Below, one piece after another: positions 1 through 8,934 of a stretch of 64,000 bases of DNA. The stretch comes from Trueperaceae bacterium (GTDB lineage: Bacteria; Deinococcota; Deinococci; Deinococcales; Trueperaceae). The stretch covers positions 24,344-88,343 of the forward strand of contig DASVDQ010000106.1 in the NCBI GenBank assembly GCA_036381035.1, in the 5' to 3' direction. Numbering within the stretch: position 1 is the stretch's first letter; the number at the start of each line of letters is the position of its first letter. Both the position numbers and the translations under genes were made by a program. The notes below the pieces were generated by a model that ran no database searches, was not told the origin of the DNA, and worked only from the letters and a program-made list of their open reading frames with translations.

Positions 1-792
1 CTTGGGGTCGCCGACGACCTCCACGCGCGCCCCGGCGTCCTCGAGCCGCGCGAAGAACTCGCCCTGCAGCGGGTTGACGTCCTGGAACTCGTCGACGAGC
101 ACCACCGGGTAGCGGCGCACCAGGCGCTCGCGTGCGGCCGGGTGCTCGAGCATGCGCAGCGCCGCGCGCTCCACCTCCCCGGGGCCGAGGCGCCGGCCCG
201 CGTAGCGCTCGAGCAGCCGCGCGTACGCCGCGCGGTATAGCGCCCCCACGGCCTGGGACAGCGGGTCGGGGTCGAAGACCAGCTCGGCGGCGAGCGAGCG
301 CCGCGCGAAGACCTCCACCGGCAGCTTGGCCGCGTGCGCGCCGGCGACGAGCAGCGCCCGGTGTAGCGGGTGGTCCGGGTCCCGCGCCACGAGCCTCAGC
401 GAGTCGAGCTCCTCCGCGAACTCCGCCTTCGCGTCGGGCTCGGTGACCATCGCGAAGCGCGGGTCGAGCGAGAGGAGCGGCGCCGAGAGCCTCAGCCCCG
501 CGATCATGAAGCCGTGGATCGTCTTGAGGAGCGCCCCGCCGAGCTCGCGGCGGGCGGCCTCGAACGGCTCGAGCCCGCCGGCGGGCGCGTAGAGGCCGCC
601 CAGGAAGGAGCCGCGCTCGAGCACCTCCTGGAGGCCGTCGGCGACGCGGGCGCGCAGCTCGGCCGCGGCCGACCTCGTGAAGGTGACGCCGGCGATGCGC
701 CGCAGGGGCGTGCCGTCGCCGACGAGCTCGAGGTAGCGCCTCACGAGGCTCGTCGTCTTGCCGGTGCCGGCCGAGGCGACCCTGACCCTCAC
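1..792 (-). CDS. UvrD/AddA-like superfamily 1 helicase (N-terminal part, cut by window edge)
   Basis: Only the first 264 codons are inside the window; the frame stays open to base 1. The start is a GTG at 792 that overlaps the stop of the upstream gene (GTGA), so the two are translationally coupled. The N-terminus begins directly with a Walker A loop (ASAGTGKTTSLVRRY), then motif Ia (VTFTRSAAAEL), and near the edge the Walker B/DEAD-like motif LVDEFQDVNPLQ. These are the hallmarks of UvrD/RecB/AddA helicases. The partner upstream is AddB-like, so this is probably the AddA-type subunit of a DNA end-processing helicase-nuclease for recombinational repair. The C-terminal nuclease domain expected for AddA cannot be seen, so a plain UvrD/PcrA helicase is not excluded. 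Confidence 0.85.
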   Translation of the reverse strand, partial: MRVRVASAGTGKTTSLVRRYLELVGDGTPLRRIAGVTFTRSAAAELRARVADGLQEVLERGSFLGGLYAPAGGLEPFEAARRELGGALLKTIHGFMIAGLRLSAPLLSLDPRFAMVTEPDAKAEFAEELDSLRLVARDPDHPLHRALLVAGAHAAKLPVEVFARRSLAAELVFDPDPLSQAVGALYRAAYARLLERYAGRRLGPGEVERAALRMLEHPAARERLVRRYPVVLVDEFQDVNPLQGEFFARLEDAGARVEVVGDPK

Positions 793-3314
793 GGCAGCTC
801 CCCCTGGCGGCACACCGCCGCCAGCCGGCACCGCTTGCAGCGGTACTCGTCCGGGTTGGGCTCGACGCGTCCTCGGGAGAGCATGTCGAGGGCGCGTCTC
901 ACGCCCCTCTCGACGCGCTCGAACCTCTCCTGCACGAAGTCGGACTGCGAGTCCTCCACCCAAACGGGCTCGCCCAGCACGGGCCACACCCACACCTCGA
1001 CCACCTGCACGCCCTGTTTGCTGTGGTTGAGGATCGCCGGCCCCGCGACGTACTCGGTCCACCGGCCCCGCTGCAGGTCGCGCGCGCCGCGCCTGTCGAG
1101 CTCCCTCGTCGGCGCGACGAAGCGGTACACCGCCACCTTCTGCGCGGAGCGCCCGAGGGGAAGGCGCCGGGCGGCGTCGAGGTACACGCTGACGCCGAGC
1201 TCCCTGCGCGACACCTTCGCGTTCCAGCTCAGGCAGGTGAGGGTCCCGGCGTGGTCCCGCAGCCACTCGGCCGCCCACGGGTGTGACGCGGCGATGGACG
1301 CCAGGCGCGCGGGGCTGAGGCTCGGCTCGGCCTTGAGCGCCGCCAGCAGGGCCTCCCAGTCGCCGTCCGCGTCCCCGCCGGGCGGCTCCTCCAGCAGGCG
1401 CCGCAGCTCCCTCTCGACGGCCCGCGGTGAGCCGGCGGCGTCCGCCGGCGCACCTGCCGACTCGAGCCGCTCGTCTCCCAGGTCGAGGGCGAGCTCCCCC
1501 CAGGCCCTCAGCGCGCACTCCTCGGCGTACTCGCGCAGCCACTCGACGTCGGGACCGCCGTCCGGGGCTCTCGGCGGGTCTATCGCGACTGGCAGCGGCT
1601 CGAACGCGGGCTCGTACGGCTCGCCGGGCCCCACCTCCAGCAAGCTGCCGGCCGGAAGGACCGGCAGCGGCGCCAGGGACGCCGGGTCGCCGGCGAGGCG
1701 CTCGTCGGGCACCAGCGCCCCGTCGGGTCCGGCGAGGGGAGCCGTGACCACGGTGACGCGCCCGCGGGTGAGGAGCTCGGCGACGACGAGGTCGTCCCCG
1801 CCGGCGAAGCGGCGCGGCAGGCAGCCGACGCTCCGCACCGGCGCCCTGACGTCGTCGGGCACGAAGTAGTCCTCGCGCTCGCCCGCCGAGTACGCGCCCA
1901 CCGTCGCGCCCATGACGTAGCAGCGCTCGAAGCGGCGCCCGGAGGCGAGGTCGGCGTTCAGCAGCGCGACGCCGCCCGCGAGCGTCCGCGGCGAGCTCAC
2001 GTCCCGCAGGAGGGCGGCGAGCCACGCCTGGAAGCGCTCGCCGCCGCCCAGCCGCGAAGCGTGCTGCGCCGCGGCGAGCACCCGCTCCCTGAACGCGTGA
2101 TCGACCTCCTGCGTGAGGGCGAGCACCTCGTTGAGGAGCCAGCGGGTCCAGGCGACAGGGTCGCCGCTGACGGCGAGGAGCTCGGTCCAGCGGGCCAGCG
2201 CCTCGCCGAGGCCGACCGCCCGCGCCACCCGCTCCAGCGCGTCGCCGCCGGTGACGCCCAGCCGCAGGGCGGTGGCGGCCACCGGCGCCAGCTCTGGCAC
2301 GGCGAGCAGCCGCGCCGGCGTCGGCGCGCCCCTCAGCTCGAGGAGGGCGAGCAGCGCGCGGCCCGCTGGGGTGTCGGTCAGGGCGACGCCGCGCTCGTCC
2401 ATCAGCGGCACCCCGTACTCGTCGGCGAGCGCGGCCAGCGCGTCCCCCGCGCCGCCCGGCGCCACCACGGCCAGGTCGAGCGGGTCGAGGCCCTCGGCGA
2501 GGTCACGCTTGAGGCTGCGCAGCACCCACCGGGCCTCGTCGACGGCGTTGACGGCCGCGTACCGCCGCAGCTCCACCGCCGCGGGGTCGGGCGCGAGGAC
2601 CTCGTCCGGCGCGAGGCCAGGCGGCGCGTGCGGCAGGGCCACGTGCACGGGCACGTGGCGGGCGAGGCCGCGGAGGAAGACCCAGTCGAGGGGGCCGAGC
2701 TCGCGCCAGCCGTCGACGACGACGGCGTCCGGCAGGCCAGCAGCGCTGCGGGCGTCGGGCGCTCCCATCGCCGCGGCGAACGCGCCGGAGCCCGCGAGCC
2801 TCGCCGCCTCGCTGCGCACGTCGTCGTAGTCCCAGTGGCCGCGCTTCGCCTCCTCGTAGGCCTCGTAGACGAGCGTCAGGCGCTCGAGCTCGGCGCCGGG
2901 CACGAGCCCGCGCAGCGCCTCGGGCGGCACCTCGTAGCGCTTGGCCTCGGCGATCGCCGCGGCGAAGAGCTTGGCCTCGCCGGGCGAGGGCTCGCGGCCC
3001 ATGACCCGCCGCAGGGCCTCGGCCACGACGACGATGCGGGCCGTGCCCACGACGAGAGGCCGGAGGTCGTCGGAAGCGGCGGCCGAGAGGACGCGGTAGT
3101 AGGCCTGCTGGGCCCCGACCACCTCGAGGCCGAGGACCGCGCGTCCCCCCGCGGTGACGCGCCGGAAGACGTACGGCCGCTGGTGGGGCAGCGCGATCCA
3201 CCAGACGCGACGGCCGGAGCGGCACGCCTCCAGCGCGACCTCGACGGATCGCGCGGTCTTGCCGGACGCGGGCGGCCCCACCACGAGCCGCAGGCCGGGT
3301 GCCAGTGTCGTCAA
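789..3314 (-). CDS. AddB-like helicase-nuclease subunit (PD-(D/E)XK family)
   Basis: This 841-residue protein is probably the second subunit of an AddAB-type DNA break-processing complex. Residues 13-20 form a Walker A loop (GPPASGKT), followed by a helicase-like body. The C-terminus ends with CKRCRLAAVC (Cys 826, 829, 835). Together with a Cys near residue 598 in the context EECALRAW, this matches the four-Cys iron-sulfur staple of AddB nuclease domains. The usual DYK-type catalytic motif is not visible between these cysteines; the equivalent strand reads KVAVYRF, so nuclease activity may be lost. It is shorter than typical AddB (about 1100 residues). The start is TTG at 3314, chosen because a GGGGAG-like ribosome site lies just upstream and no ATG is near. 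Its stop overlaps the start of the helicase gene downstream. Confidence 0.8.
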   Translation of the reverse strand: MTTLAPGLRLVVGPPASGKTARSVEVALEACRSGRRVWWIALPHQRPYVFRRVTAGGRAVLGLEVVGAQQAYYRVLSAAASDDLRPLVVGTARIVVVAEALRRVMGREPSPGEAKLFAAAIAEAKRYEVPPEALRGLVPGAELERLTLVYEAYEEAKRGHWDYDDVRSEAARLAGSGAFAAAMGAPDARSAAGLPDAVVVDGWRELGPLDWVFLRGLARHVPVHVALPHAPPGLAPDEVLAPDPAAVELRRYAAVNAVDEARWVLRSLKRDLAEGLDPLDLAVVAPGGAGDALAALADEYGVPLMDERGVALTDTPAGRALLALLELRGAPTPARLLAVPELAPVAATALRLGVTGGDALERVARAVGLGEALARWTELLAVSGDPVAWTRWLLNEVLALTQEVDHAFRERVLAAAQHASRLGGGERFQAWLAALLRDVSSPRTLAGGVALLNADLASGRRFERCYVMGATVGAYSAGEREDYFVPDDVRAPVRSVGCLPRRFAGGDDLVVAELLTRGRVTVVTAPLAGPDGALVPDERLAGDPASLAPLPVLPAGSLLEVGPGEPYEPAFEPLPVAIDPPRAPDGGPDVEWLREYAEECALRAWGELALDLGDERLESAGAPADAAGSPRAVERELRRLLEEPPGGDADGDWEALLAALKAEPSLSPARLASIAASHPWAAEWLRDHAGTLTCLSWNAKVSRRELGVSVYLDAARRLPLGRSAQKVAVYRFVAPTRELDRRGARDLQRGRWTEYVAGPAILNHSKQGVQVVEVWVWPVLGEPVWVEDSQSDFVQERFERVERGVRRALDMLSRGRVEPNPDEYRCKRCRLAAVCRQGELP

Positions 3315-3363
3315 TCCCGCCGCTCCCCCCTGCCAGCCGGCGGCGTCACTCAGTCTCGTCGGC

Positions 3364-3786
3364 TCAGAGCCCGGGCAGCAGCCGCCTGTCCCAAGGGATG
3401 GCGTAGGCGACGGCGGCGGCGGCGAGGACGTAGAAGACGAGCGCCTGCCTGGGGTTGTCGGTCTTGCGGCCTCGCGAGACGCCCACGTGCACGAGGACCG
3501 CTCCCACGATCATCAGCACCGGGTGCTCGATCACGATCTTGCGGAGCGCGGGGTCGCGCATGACGGCGCCCATGTCGCCCAGGGCGCCTCGCACCAGCGG
3601 GCTGACGAACCAGAGCACGAGCCCGAGGAGCACCTGGACGTCGACGGCGATCGAGAACCACCGTGCCAGCGAGTTCTGCGCCGGCGTCCAGCGCTCGGCG
3701 ACGACGGCGCTGACGATCGCCACGACGCCTAGCAACGCGACGACCCACCTGATCACGCTGTGGAGGTCGAGCAGTCCCGTGTACAT
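3364..3786 (-). CDS. Small four-helix membrane protein, possibly cytochrome b-like
   Basis: This 140-residue protein is almost entirely hydrophobic, with four predicted membrane segments (about residues 10-30, 43-62, 86-104 and 116-132). It begins MYTGLLDLHSVIRW. Histidines lie at the membrane borders (His9, His88 in IEHPVLM, His100), a spacing that would suit heme binding. Similar short proteins are sometimes annotated as 'cytochrome B', but I cannot confirm heme ligands from sequence alone. The ATG at 3786 has a good ribosome site (GGGAGG), so the longer open frame upstream is not used. It sits between the DUF255 gene and the AddB-like gene on the same strand. Function unknown. Confidence 0.7.
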   Translation of the reverse strand: MYTGLLDLHSVIRWVVALLGVVAIVSAVVAERWTPAQNSLARWFSIAVDVQVLLGLVLWFVSPLVRGALGDMGAVMRDPALRKIVIEHPVLMIVGAVLVHVGVSRGRKTDNPRQALVFYVLAAAAVAYAIPWDRRLLPGL

Positions 3787-3836
3787 GTTGCCTCCCGCTG
3801 CCGCCCCGCCCTCACGCGGCGACCTTCCGCAAGGTA

Positions 3837-5951
3837 CTACGCGGCCAGCATGGCACGCCTCACGGCCGCAGGGTCGTGGACCGGCAGGTCGCAGGCGCCG
3901 GCGCGGCACACGTACACGGTGAGCGGCGCCTTGGGAGGGTAGCGTTCCTCGGCGAGGGGCAGGCCGGCGAGCGGGTGGCGTCCGCCGGCCTCGTCGGCGG
4001 GGTCGAGCAGGAGCAGGGCCTCGTCGCCGCGTCCGGCCTCCCTGACCGCGGCCAGCGCGGCGGCGACAGCGGGGTCCTCGCGCGCGCCCACGACCACGAC
4101 CTCGCGGGAGCCGCCGGTCATCTCGCGGAGGCTGACCAGCGCCGTCGCGAACGCCTGCGGCGCCGACGCGGCGGCCGGCAGCAGCGGCCAGAGCGCATCC
4201 AGCGCGCGGTCCTGCAGCGCGCGGTCGGACAGGTAGCGTCCGGCCCACCAGGCCAGGCGCGCCGCGGCGGCGTAACGGCTGGGCGTGGCGCCGTCGGCGT
4301 GGCCCTTCAGGCGCGCGGGCGCACCGCCGGCGCCGGCGGACGCGTCGAACCACCCGCCGCCCTCCGGGTCCGCGAAGCGCTCCTCGACCTCGCGCGCCAG
4401 CGCGAGGGCGTGGGCGAGCAGCTCGGGGCGCAGCGTGGCCAGGTAGAGGTCGAGGAGCCCGCAGCCCAGGTAGGCGTGGTCCTCGAGGAGACCCGTGACG
4501 CGCGACTCGCCCGCGCGCCACGCGTGCGTCAGCTCTCCCTCCGCGTTCCGTCGCGCCACGAGGAAGCGCGCCAGCGCGAGGCCGAGCTCGTGGAGGCGCG
4601 GCTCCCGCAGGTGCGTGCCGGCCGCCGCCAGCGCCGAGAGCAGCAGGCCGTTCCACGACGTCAGCACCTTGTCGTCGGTGGCGGGCCTGACGCGGCCCTC
4701 GCGGCGCGCCCTCAGCAGCTCGTCGCCGCGGCGCAGGCGCGCCGCGACCTCGTCCGCCGAGAGCCCCGCCTCGCGAGCGAGCGACTCCACGCTCGCGGCC
4801 AGGCGCAGCACGTTGCCGCCCTCGAAGTCGCCGGACGGGTCCACCCCGTAGCGGCGGGCCATGAGGCCGAAGAGCTCGCCGTCCCCCAGCGCCGCGCGGA
4901 ACTCGTCCTCGGTCCAGGCGTAGTAGCGGCCCTCCTCGCCCTCCGAGTCGGCGTCGAGGGCCGAGTAGAACGCCACCTGGCCCGCGGCCGGACGCGTCAT
5001 CATCTCCCGCTCCAGCCAGGCGACGATGCCCAGCGCCGCCGCGCGGTAGCGCTCCTCGCCGGTGGCGCCGAAGGCGCGCGCGTAAGACCCCAGCAGGAGG
5101 GCGTTGTCGTAGAGCATCTTCTCGAAGTGCGGCACCCGCCAGGCGGGGTCGACGGCGTAGCGGAAGAAGCCGCCGCCCAGGTGGTCGTGCAGGCCGCCGG
5201 CGGCCATGGCGTCGAGCGCCCGGCAGGCCGCCGCGAGCCCGCGCTCGTCGCCGGCCTCGAGCAGCAGCGCGAGCGCGGCGTGGGGCGGGAACTTGGGCCC
5301 GCCGCGCGGGTCGCCGAAGGCCCCGTGCACGCGGTCCTCCTGGTCCAGGAGCGCCTCCACGGCGCGAGAGGTCGCGTCGGCGACGGTCTCGGCCGCGGCG
5401 TCATCGGCGGGGCTCGGCAGGCCGAGCCCCTCGGCGGCTGCCACGCGCCCCCCGAGCCGCGCGATCTGTTCGGCCAGCGAGGCGGCGGCCGCCTCGACGT
5501 CGGCGCGACGGTCGCGCCAGGCGGCCAGCACCGCGCGCAGCACGCGCGTGAAGCTCGGCAGGCCGTGCCTGTCGTGGGGCGGGAAGTAGGTGCCCCCGTG
5601 GAACGGCTCGCCGGCGGGCGTGAGGAACACGGTGAGCGGCCAGCCGCCCGAGCCCGTCAGCGCCTGGACGGCGGTCATGTAGTAGTCGTCGACGTCGGGG
5701 CGCTCCTCCCTGTCGACCTTGACGCAGACGAAAGAGCCGTTGAGCAGCTCCGCCACCTCGGGGTCGCGGAACGACTCCCGCGCCATCACGTGGCACCAGT
5801 GGCAGGCCGCGTAACCGGAGGAGAGCAGCACGGGCCGGCCGGTGCCGCGCGCGGCGGCGAACGCCTCCTCGCCCCAGGGGTACCAGTCCACGGGGTCGTC
5901 GGCGTGCTGCCTGAGGTAGGGGCTGATCTCCCCCGCCAAGCGGTTCGCCAT
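3837..5951 (-). CDS. DUF255 thioredoxin-fold protein (YyaL/SPATA20 family)
   Basis: The 704-residue product has the two-part layout of the YyaL/SPATA20 family. The N-terminal thioredoxin-like domain holds the signature [17 protein letters not shown] (Cys50-His-Trp-Cys53), followed by a long alpha/alpha-barrel-like region similar to N-acyl-glucosamine 2-epimerases (for example [20 protein letters not shown]). Length and order are normal for the family. The biochemical role is not established; a redox or sugar-related function is usually suggested. I chose ATG 5951 ([13 protein letters not shown], the usual family start) over an upstream in-frame start at 5999. A TAGCGT box ends 5 nt before this ATG, which would give a leaderless transcript. 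Confidence 0.9.
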   Translation of the reverse strand: MANRLAGEISPYLRQHADDPVDWYPWGEEAFAAARGTGRPVLLSSGYAACHWCHVMARESFRDPEVAELLNGSFVCVKVDREERPDVDDYYMTAVQALTGSGGWPLTVFLTPAGEPFHGGTYFPPHDRHGLPSFTRVLRAVLAAWRDRRADVEAAAASLAEQIARLGGRVAAAEGLGLPSPADDAAAETVADATSRAVEALLDQEDRVHGAFGDPRGGPKFPPHAALALLLEAGDERGLAAACRALDAMAAGGLHDHLGGGFFRYAVDPAWRVPHFEKMLYDNALLLGSYARAFGATGEERYRAAALGIVAWLEREMMTRPAAGQVAFYSALDADSEGEEGRYYAWTEDEFRAALGDGELFGLMARRYGVDPSGDFEGGNVLRLAASVESLAREAGLSADEVAARLRRGDELLRARREGRVRPATDDKVLTSWNGLLLSALAAAGTHLREPRLHELGLALARFLVARRNAEGELTHAWRAGESRVTGLLEDHAYLGCGLLDLYLATLRPELLAHALALAREVEERFADPEGGGWFDASAGAGGAPARLKGHADGATPSRYAAAARLAWWAGRYLSDRALQDRALDALWPLLPAAASAPQAFATALVSLREMTGGSREVVVVGAREDPAVAAALAAVREAGRGDEALLLLDPADEAGGRHPLAGLPLAEERYPPKAPLTVYVCRAGACDLPVHDPAAVRRAMLAA

Positions 5952-5956
5952 GCCGC

Positions 5957-5962
5957 ACGCTA
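5957..5962 (-). promoter_or_regulatory. -10 box of the DUF255 gene, leaderless type
   Basis: TAGCGT on the minus strand, 5 nt before the ATG at 5951. It fits the TANNNT box found just upstream of leaderless genes in Deinococcus relatives. No -35 was identified. Confidence 0.45.
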
Positions 5963-5997
5963 GCCGAAGGCGCCGCCGGCGGTGGTCTGTAAGTGAC

Positions 5998-6031
5998 ACC
6001 CGGCGCCGACCGATGCGGGTCGGCGCCGGGT
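5998..6031. terminator. Perfect 14-bp hairpin between DUF255 and PPIase genes
   Basis: The arms 5998-6011 and 6018-6031 (ACCCGGCGCCGACC and its complement) are a perfect 14-bp stem with a 6-nt loop. It lies 130 bp downstream of the PPIase stop on the minus strand, so it probably ends that transcript. Neither strand has a clear T-run after the stem, so termination is inferred from the stem alone. Confidence 0.5.
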
Positions 6032-6115
6032 ATCGCGCTGGTCGGATATCGCGAGAAGGCGGTGGAGTGGACGTGGGATGACGTCCAGCGCTGTTGAGAA
6101 CCTAACCCCCCGGGG

Positions 6116-6133
6116 CTTACAGGTCTCTTACAG
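6116..6133. promoter_or_regulatory. Tandem CTTACAG repeat with 11-bp period
   Basis: CTTACAG occurs at 6116-6122 and again at 6127-6133. The 11-bp period places both on one face of the helix, as in sites for OmpR/PhoB-type regulators. The complementary CTGTAAG occurs at 5987-5993. No gene assignment is certain; the nearest downstream start on the minus strand is the DUF255 gene. Confidence 0.3.
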
Positions 6134-6159
6134 AGGGACAGAGCCCTGCCACACGGCGC

Positions 6160-7308
6160 TCACTCGGCGGGCGGTGCCGGGGCGGGCGGCTCGTCCGGGG
6201 CGGCCGGAGCCTCCCCGGCGGGCGGCGCCCCCGGCACCGGTGCCGGCGGCTCGTCCGGAGCCGGGGGCGGTTCCTCGGCGGGGACCGGCTCCAAACGCTC
6301 GGGGTAGCTGACGAGCCCCGAGCCGCGCACCAGGCCCTGCACGACGGCGGAGGCGGCGTCGGCGGCCACGCTCTCGGCCACGGCGTCGCGCACGTCGTCG
6401 AGCGGCAGCACCGTGGCGGGCCTGTGGTCGTAGACGAGCAGGGCGTGGTAGCCGAACTGCGTCTCGACGGGCCCGGTGACCGCGCCGACCTCTGCGCTCA
6501 CGACGGCCTCCTCGAACGGGGCGACCATCGTGCCGCGCTGGAAGCAGCCGAGGTCGCCGCCCCGACTGGCCGTGCTGTCGGTGCCGTGCTCGCTCGCCAG
6601 GGCCGCGAAGTCCTCGCCGGCCCTGACCCTGTCGACGAGCTCCTGCGCCAGCCCCTGGTCGGCGACGAGGATGTGCCGGGCGCAGTAGGTCTCGGGCTGC
6701 GTGTAGCGGTCGATGTCGGCGAGGTACCTGACGCGCACCTCCTCGTCGGTCGGCTGCGACTCGTCGCGGATCGCCTGCACCACCTGGCCGATGAGGTCGG
6801 CCTCGCGGATCAGCGTGACGAGGTCCTCCTCGCTGGGGAACCCGGCGTCGGCCAGGGCGGCGGCGTAGTCCTCCTCGGCGACCGAGGAGCGGAGCCTGTC
6901 GAGGGTCTCCTGCACGGCCTCCTCGTCGGGCGCCAGCCCGCGACGCTCGGCCTCGCGCAGCAGCACGAGCTCGGTGCCGCGCTGCTGGATGTACTGGGGC
7001 AGCAGTCCTCTCAGGCGCGCCGCCAGGTCGTCTGTGTAGGGGATGCCCTGGCCGGCGGCGAAGCTGCGCATGGCCACGTCGAAGCGCCACACGATGTCGC
7101 TCAGCCGCTCCTCGGTGTCGCCGAGGCGCAGCAGGACGGGGTCCTCGTCGCCGGGCGCCGGCGCGGGCACGGCCTCCGCCGCCGCGTCCGGCTGCTCCGG
7201 GGCGGGCGGCTCGGGCTGCTGCGCTGCGGCGGGGACCGCGATGAGGAGGAGGGCGAGCAGGGCCATGAGCCCCGTCCGCGCGAGCGGACGCTCGACGAGT
7301 CTCTTCAC
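6160..7308 (-). CDS. Secreted parvulin-type peptidyl-prolyl isomerase (SurA/PrsA-like)
   Basis: A foldase acting on exported proteins outside the cytoplasm. The 382-residue product starts with a signal peptide (residues 1-30, ending VPAAAQ), then an Ala/Pro-rich linker and a SurA-N-like helical region. A parvulin domain spans about 205-298 (CARHILVADQG, TASRGGDLGCFQRGTM, ETQFGYHALLV). The last ~45 residues are a Pro/Ala/Glu-rich tail. The start is GTG at 7308. A TAGCCT box ends 6 nt upstream and no ribosome site is seen, so the message is probably leaderless. It follows dnaJ on the same strand but seems to have its own promoter. Confidence 0.9.
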   Translation of the reverse strand: MKRLVERPLARTGLMALLALLLIAVPAAAQQPEPPAPEQPDAAAEAVPAPAPGDEDPVLLRLGDTEERLSDIVWRFDVAMRSFAAGQGIPYTDDLAARLRGLLPQYIQQRGTELVLLREAERRGLAPDEEAVQETLDRLRSSVAEEDYAAALADAGFPSEEDLVTLIREADLIGQVVQAIRDESQPTDEEVRVRYLADIDRYTQPETYCARHILVADQGLAQELVDRVRAGEDFAALASEHGTDSTASRGGDLGCFQRGTMVAPFEEAVVSAEVGAVTGPVETQFGYHALLVYDHRPATVLPLDDVRDAVAESVAADAASAVVQGLVRGSGLVSYPERLEPVPAEEPPPAPDEPPAPVPGAPPAGEAPAAPDEPPAPAPPAE

Positions 7309-7314
7309 CCCCGC

Positions 7315-7320
7315 AGGCTA
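7315..7320 (-). promoter_or_regulatory. -10 box of the PPIase gene, leaderless type
   Basis: TAGCCT on the minus strand, 6 nt before the GTG start at 7308. Spacing fits transcription starting at or next to the start codon. Confidence 0.45.
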
Positions 7321-7382
7321 CTACGTATCTTCATGAGCCCGGCGCCGCCGCGACCGGGCCGGGAAGCGCGGCCGCGGCCCGA

Positions 7383-8309
7383 CTAGGCGACGGCTCGGCC
7401 CTCGCGGGCCGCCCGCAGGCGCTCGTAGAGCTCGCGCTGCTCGGGCGTGAGCGTCTCCGGCACCGTCACGCGCACCTCGGCGAGGAGGTCGCCGCGTCCG
7501 CCGCCGCGCTTCGGCCAGCCCTGGCCGCGCAGCCTCAGCACGCGGCCGCTGGAGCTGCCCTCGGGCACGGTCAGCTCCACGACGCCGTCGAGCGTCTCGA
7601 CCTTCACGACGCCGCCCAGGGCGGCGACGTCGTCGGGCACCCTGACCTGGACGCGCAGGTGGTCGCCGTCTAGGCGCCAGAGCGGGTGCGGCAGGTGCCT
7701 GACCTGGAGCAGGAGGTCGCCGCCGCCGGGGGCCTGGCCGCGCAGGCGGAGCTTCGTGCCGTCGCGGATGCCGGCCGGCACGTTGACCTCGAGCGGCTTG
7801 TCGCCGACGCGGATCGTCGTGGGCCCGCCGCGGTAGGCGTCGAGGAGCCCGAGGTCGAGCCGCGCCTCGGCGTCGGCGGGCCTGGTCGCGCGCGAGCCCA
7901 CGCGGCCGAAAGCGAACGGGTCGTCGGGCACGCCGCCGGAGGCGGCGCGCGGTCCGCCGGCCATGAAGCTGCCGAACAGGCTCTGGAAGAAGTCGGAGAA
8001 GCCGGCGAACTCCTCGGGCGAGACGTTCGTGTAGAACGTCGTGCCCTGGCCGCCGAACGGCGCGGCGCGGGCGAAGTCGGGGACGCTGCCGGTGCGTCCG
8101 TAGGCGTCGTAGAGCCGCCGCTTCTCGGGGTCGGAGAGGACCGCGTACGCCTCGTTGATCTCCTTGAAGCGCTCCTCGGCGCCCGGGTCGTCGGGGTTGC
8201 GGTCGGGGTGGTGCTTGGCGGCGAGCCTGCGGAACGCGCGCCTGATGTCGTCCTGCGACGAGTTCCTGTCGACGCCCAACACCGCGTAGTAGTCCTTGTA
8301 CTCGGCCAC
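7383..8309 (-). CDS. dnaJ: DnaJ-type co-chaperone without zinc-finger domain
   Basis: Hsp40 partner that delivers substrates to DnaK and stimulates its ATPase. The 308 residues comprise a J domain (about 4-70, with HPD at 34-36 and the following KRRLYDAYGRTG helix). A Gly/Phe-containing linker and two beta-rich C-terminal substrate-binding domains follow (GTKLRLRGQAPGGGDLLLQV; SGRVLRLRGQGWPKRGGGRGDL). The four CxxCxGxG zinc-finger repeats of classic DnaJ are absent, so the layout is CbpA-like. Thermus DnaJ is also of this kind. It is the third gene of the dnaK-grpE-dnaJ operon, 30 bp after grpE, so it serves as the operon's DnaJ. Confidence 0.93.
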   Translation of the reverse strand: MAEYKDYYAVLGVDRNSSQDDIRRAFRRLAAKHHPDRNPDDPGAEERFKEINEAYAVLSDPEKRRLYDAYGRTGSVPDFARAAPFGGQGTTFYTNVSPEEFAGFSDFFQSLFGSFMAGGPRAASGGVPDDPFAFGRVGSRATRPADAEARLDLGLLDAYRGGPTTIRVGDKPLEVNVPAGIRDGTKLRLRGQAPGGGDLLLQVRHLPHPLWRLDGDHLRVQVRVPDDVAALGGVVKVETLDGVVELTVPEGSSSGRVLRLRGQGWPKRGGGRGDLLAEVRVTVPETLTPEQRELYERLRAAREGRAVA

Positions 8310-8339
8310 TTCCTCCGCCCCCGGGGGCGCCGCCCTCGC

Positions 8340-8921
8340 TCAGGCGCCTTCCTTGGCGACTATCACCTTCGCCGGCCTGATGAGCCTGTCGCCCTTGACG
8401 AACCCGGCCGAGTGGACCTGCACGATGGCGCCGTCGGCCGCTTCCGGACCGGCCGGCACGACGGCCAGGGCCTCGTGCCTCTCGGGGTCGAACTGCTCGC
8501 CCTTGAGGCCGACGGGCGTGATGCCCAGCGAGTCGAGCTGCCGCAGCAGCGAGTCGCGCACCGCCCGCACCCCGGTGACGAAGGGCCCCTCCAGGCCGGC
8601 GGTGCCGGCCGCCTCCAGCGCGCGCTCGAGGTCGTCGTAGACGTTGAGCACGGGCAGCACCATGCTGTCGACGCCGGCCTCGCGCTCGCGGGCCAGCTCG
8701 CCCTCCATGCGGCGCCGGTAGTTCTCGAACTCGGCCCTGGCGCGCAGGTAGCGGTCGCGGGTCTCCTCGACCTCGCGCTGCAGCGCCTCGAGGCGCTCCT
8801 GGGCGCGGCGCAGCTCGTCGCGCAGGATCTCGACCTCGCCCTCGCTCGGCGCCTCACGGTCGGCGGCGGGGGCGTCCACCCCCGCCGTGGCAGCGGTATC
8901 CCTGTCGGTCTCGTCGGTCAC
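8340..8921 (-). CDS. grpE: GrpE nucleotide exchange factor
   Basis: Releases ADP from DnaK. The 193 residues have the GrpE layout: an acidic N-terminus, a long coiled coil (about 25-90, containing RARAEFENYRRRMEGELARE), a short helical part and a C-terminal beta domain (PERHEALAVVPAG, VHSAGFVKGDRLIRPAKVIV). It lies 13 bp downstream of dnaK and 30 bp upstream of dnaJ on the minus strand. Position and length are normal. Confidence 0.95.
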   Translation of the reverse strand: MTDETDRDTAATAGVDAPAADREAPSEGEVEILRDELRRAQERLEALQREVEETRDRYLRARAEFENYRRRMEGELAREREAGVDSMVLPVLNVYDDLERALEAAGTAGLEGPFVTGVRAVRDSLLRQLDSLGITPVGLKGEQFDPERHEALAVVPAGPEAADGAIVQVHSAGFVKGDRLIRPAKVIVAKEGA

Positions 8922-8934
8922 CTATCCAGCCCCC

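Noticed and set aside
370..3563. Long plus-strand open frames opposite the AddB-like gene, and many similar ones across the window
   Set aside because: They are Arg/Ala/Pro- or Val/Glu-rich antisense shadows typical of very GC-rich DNA, without motifs or ribosome sites.
7309..7382. Space for a DafA-like gene after dnaJ, as in Thermus
   Set aside because: Only 74 bp lie between dnaJ and the PPIase gene, too short for the ~80-residue DafA.
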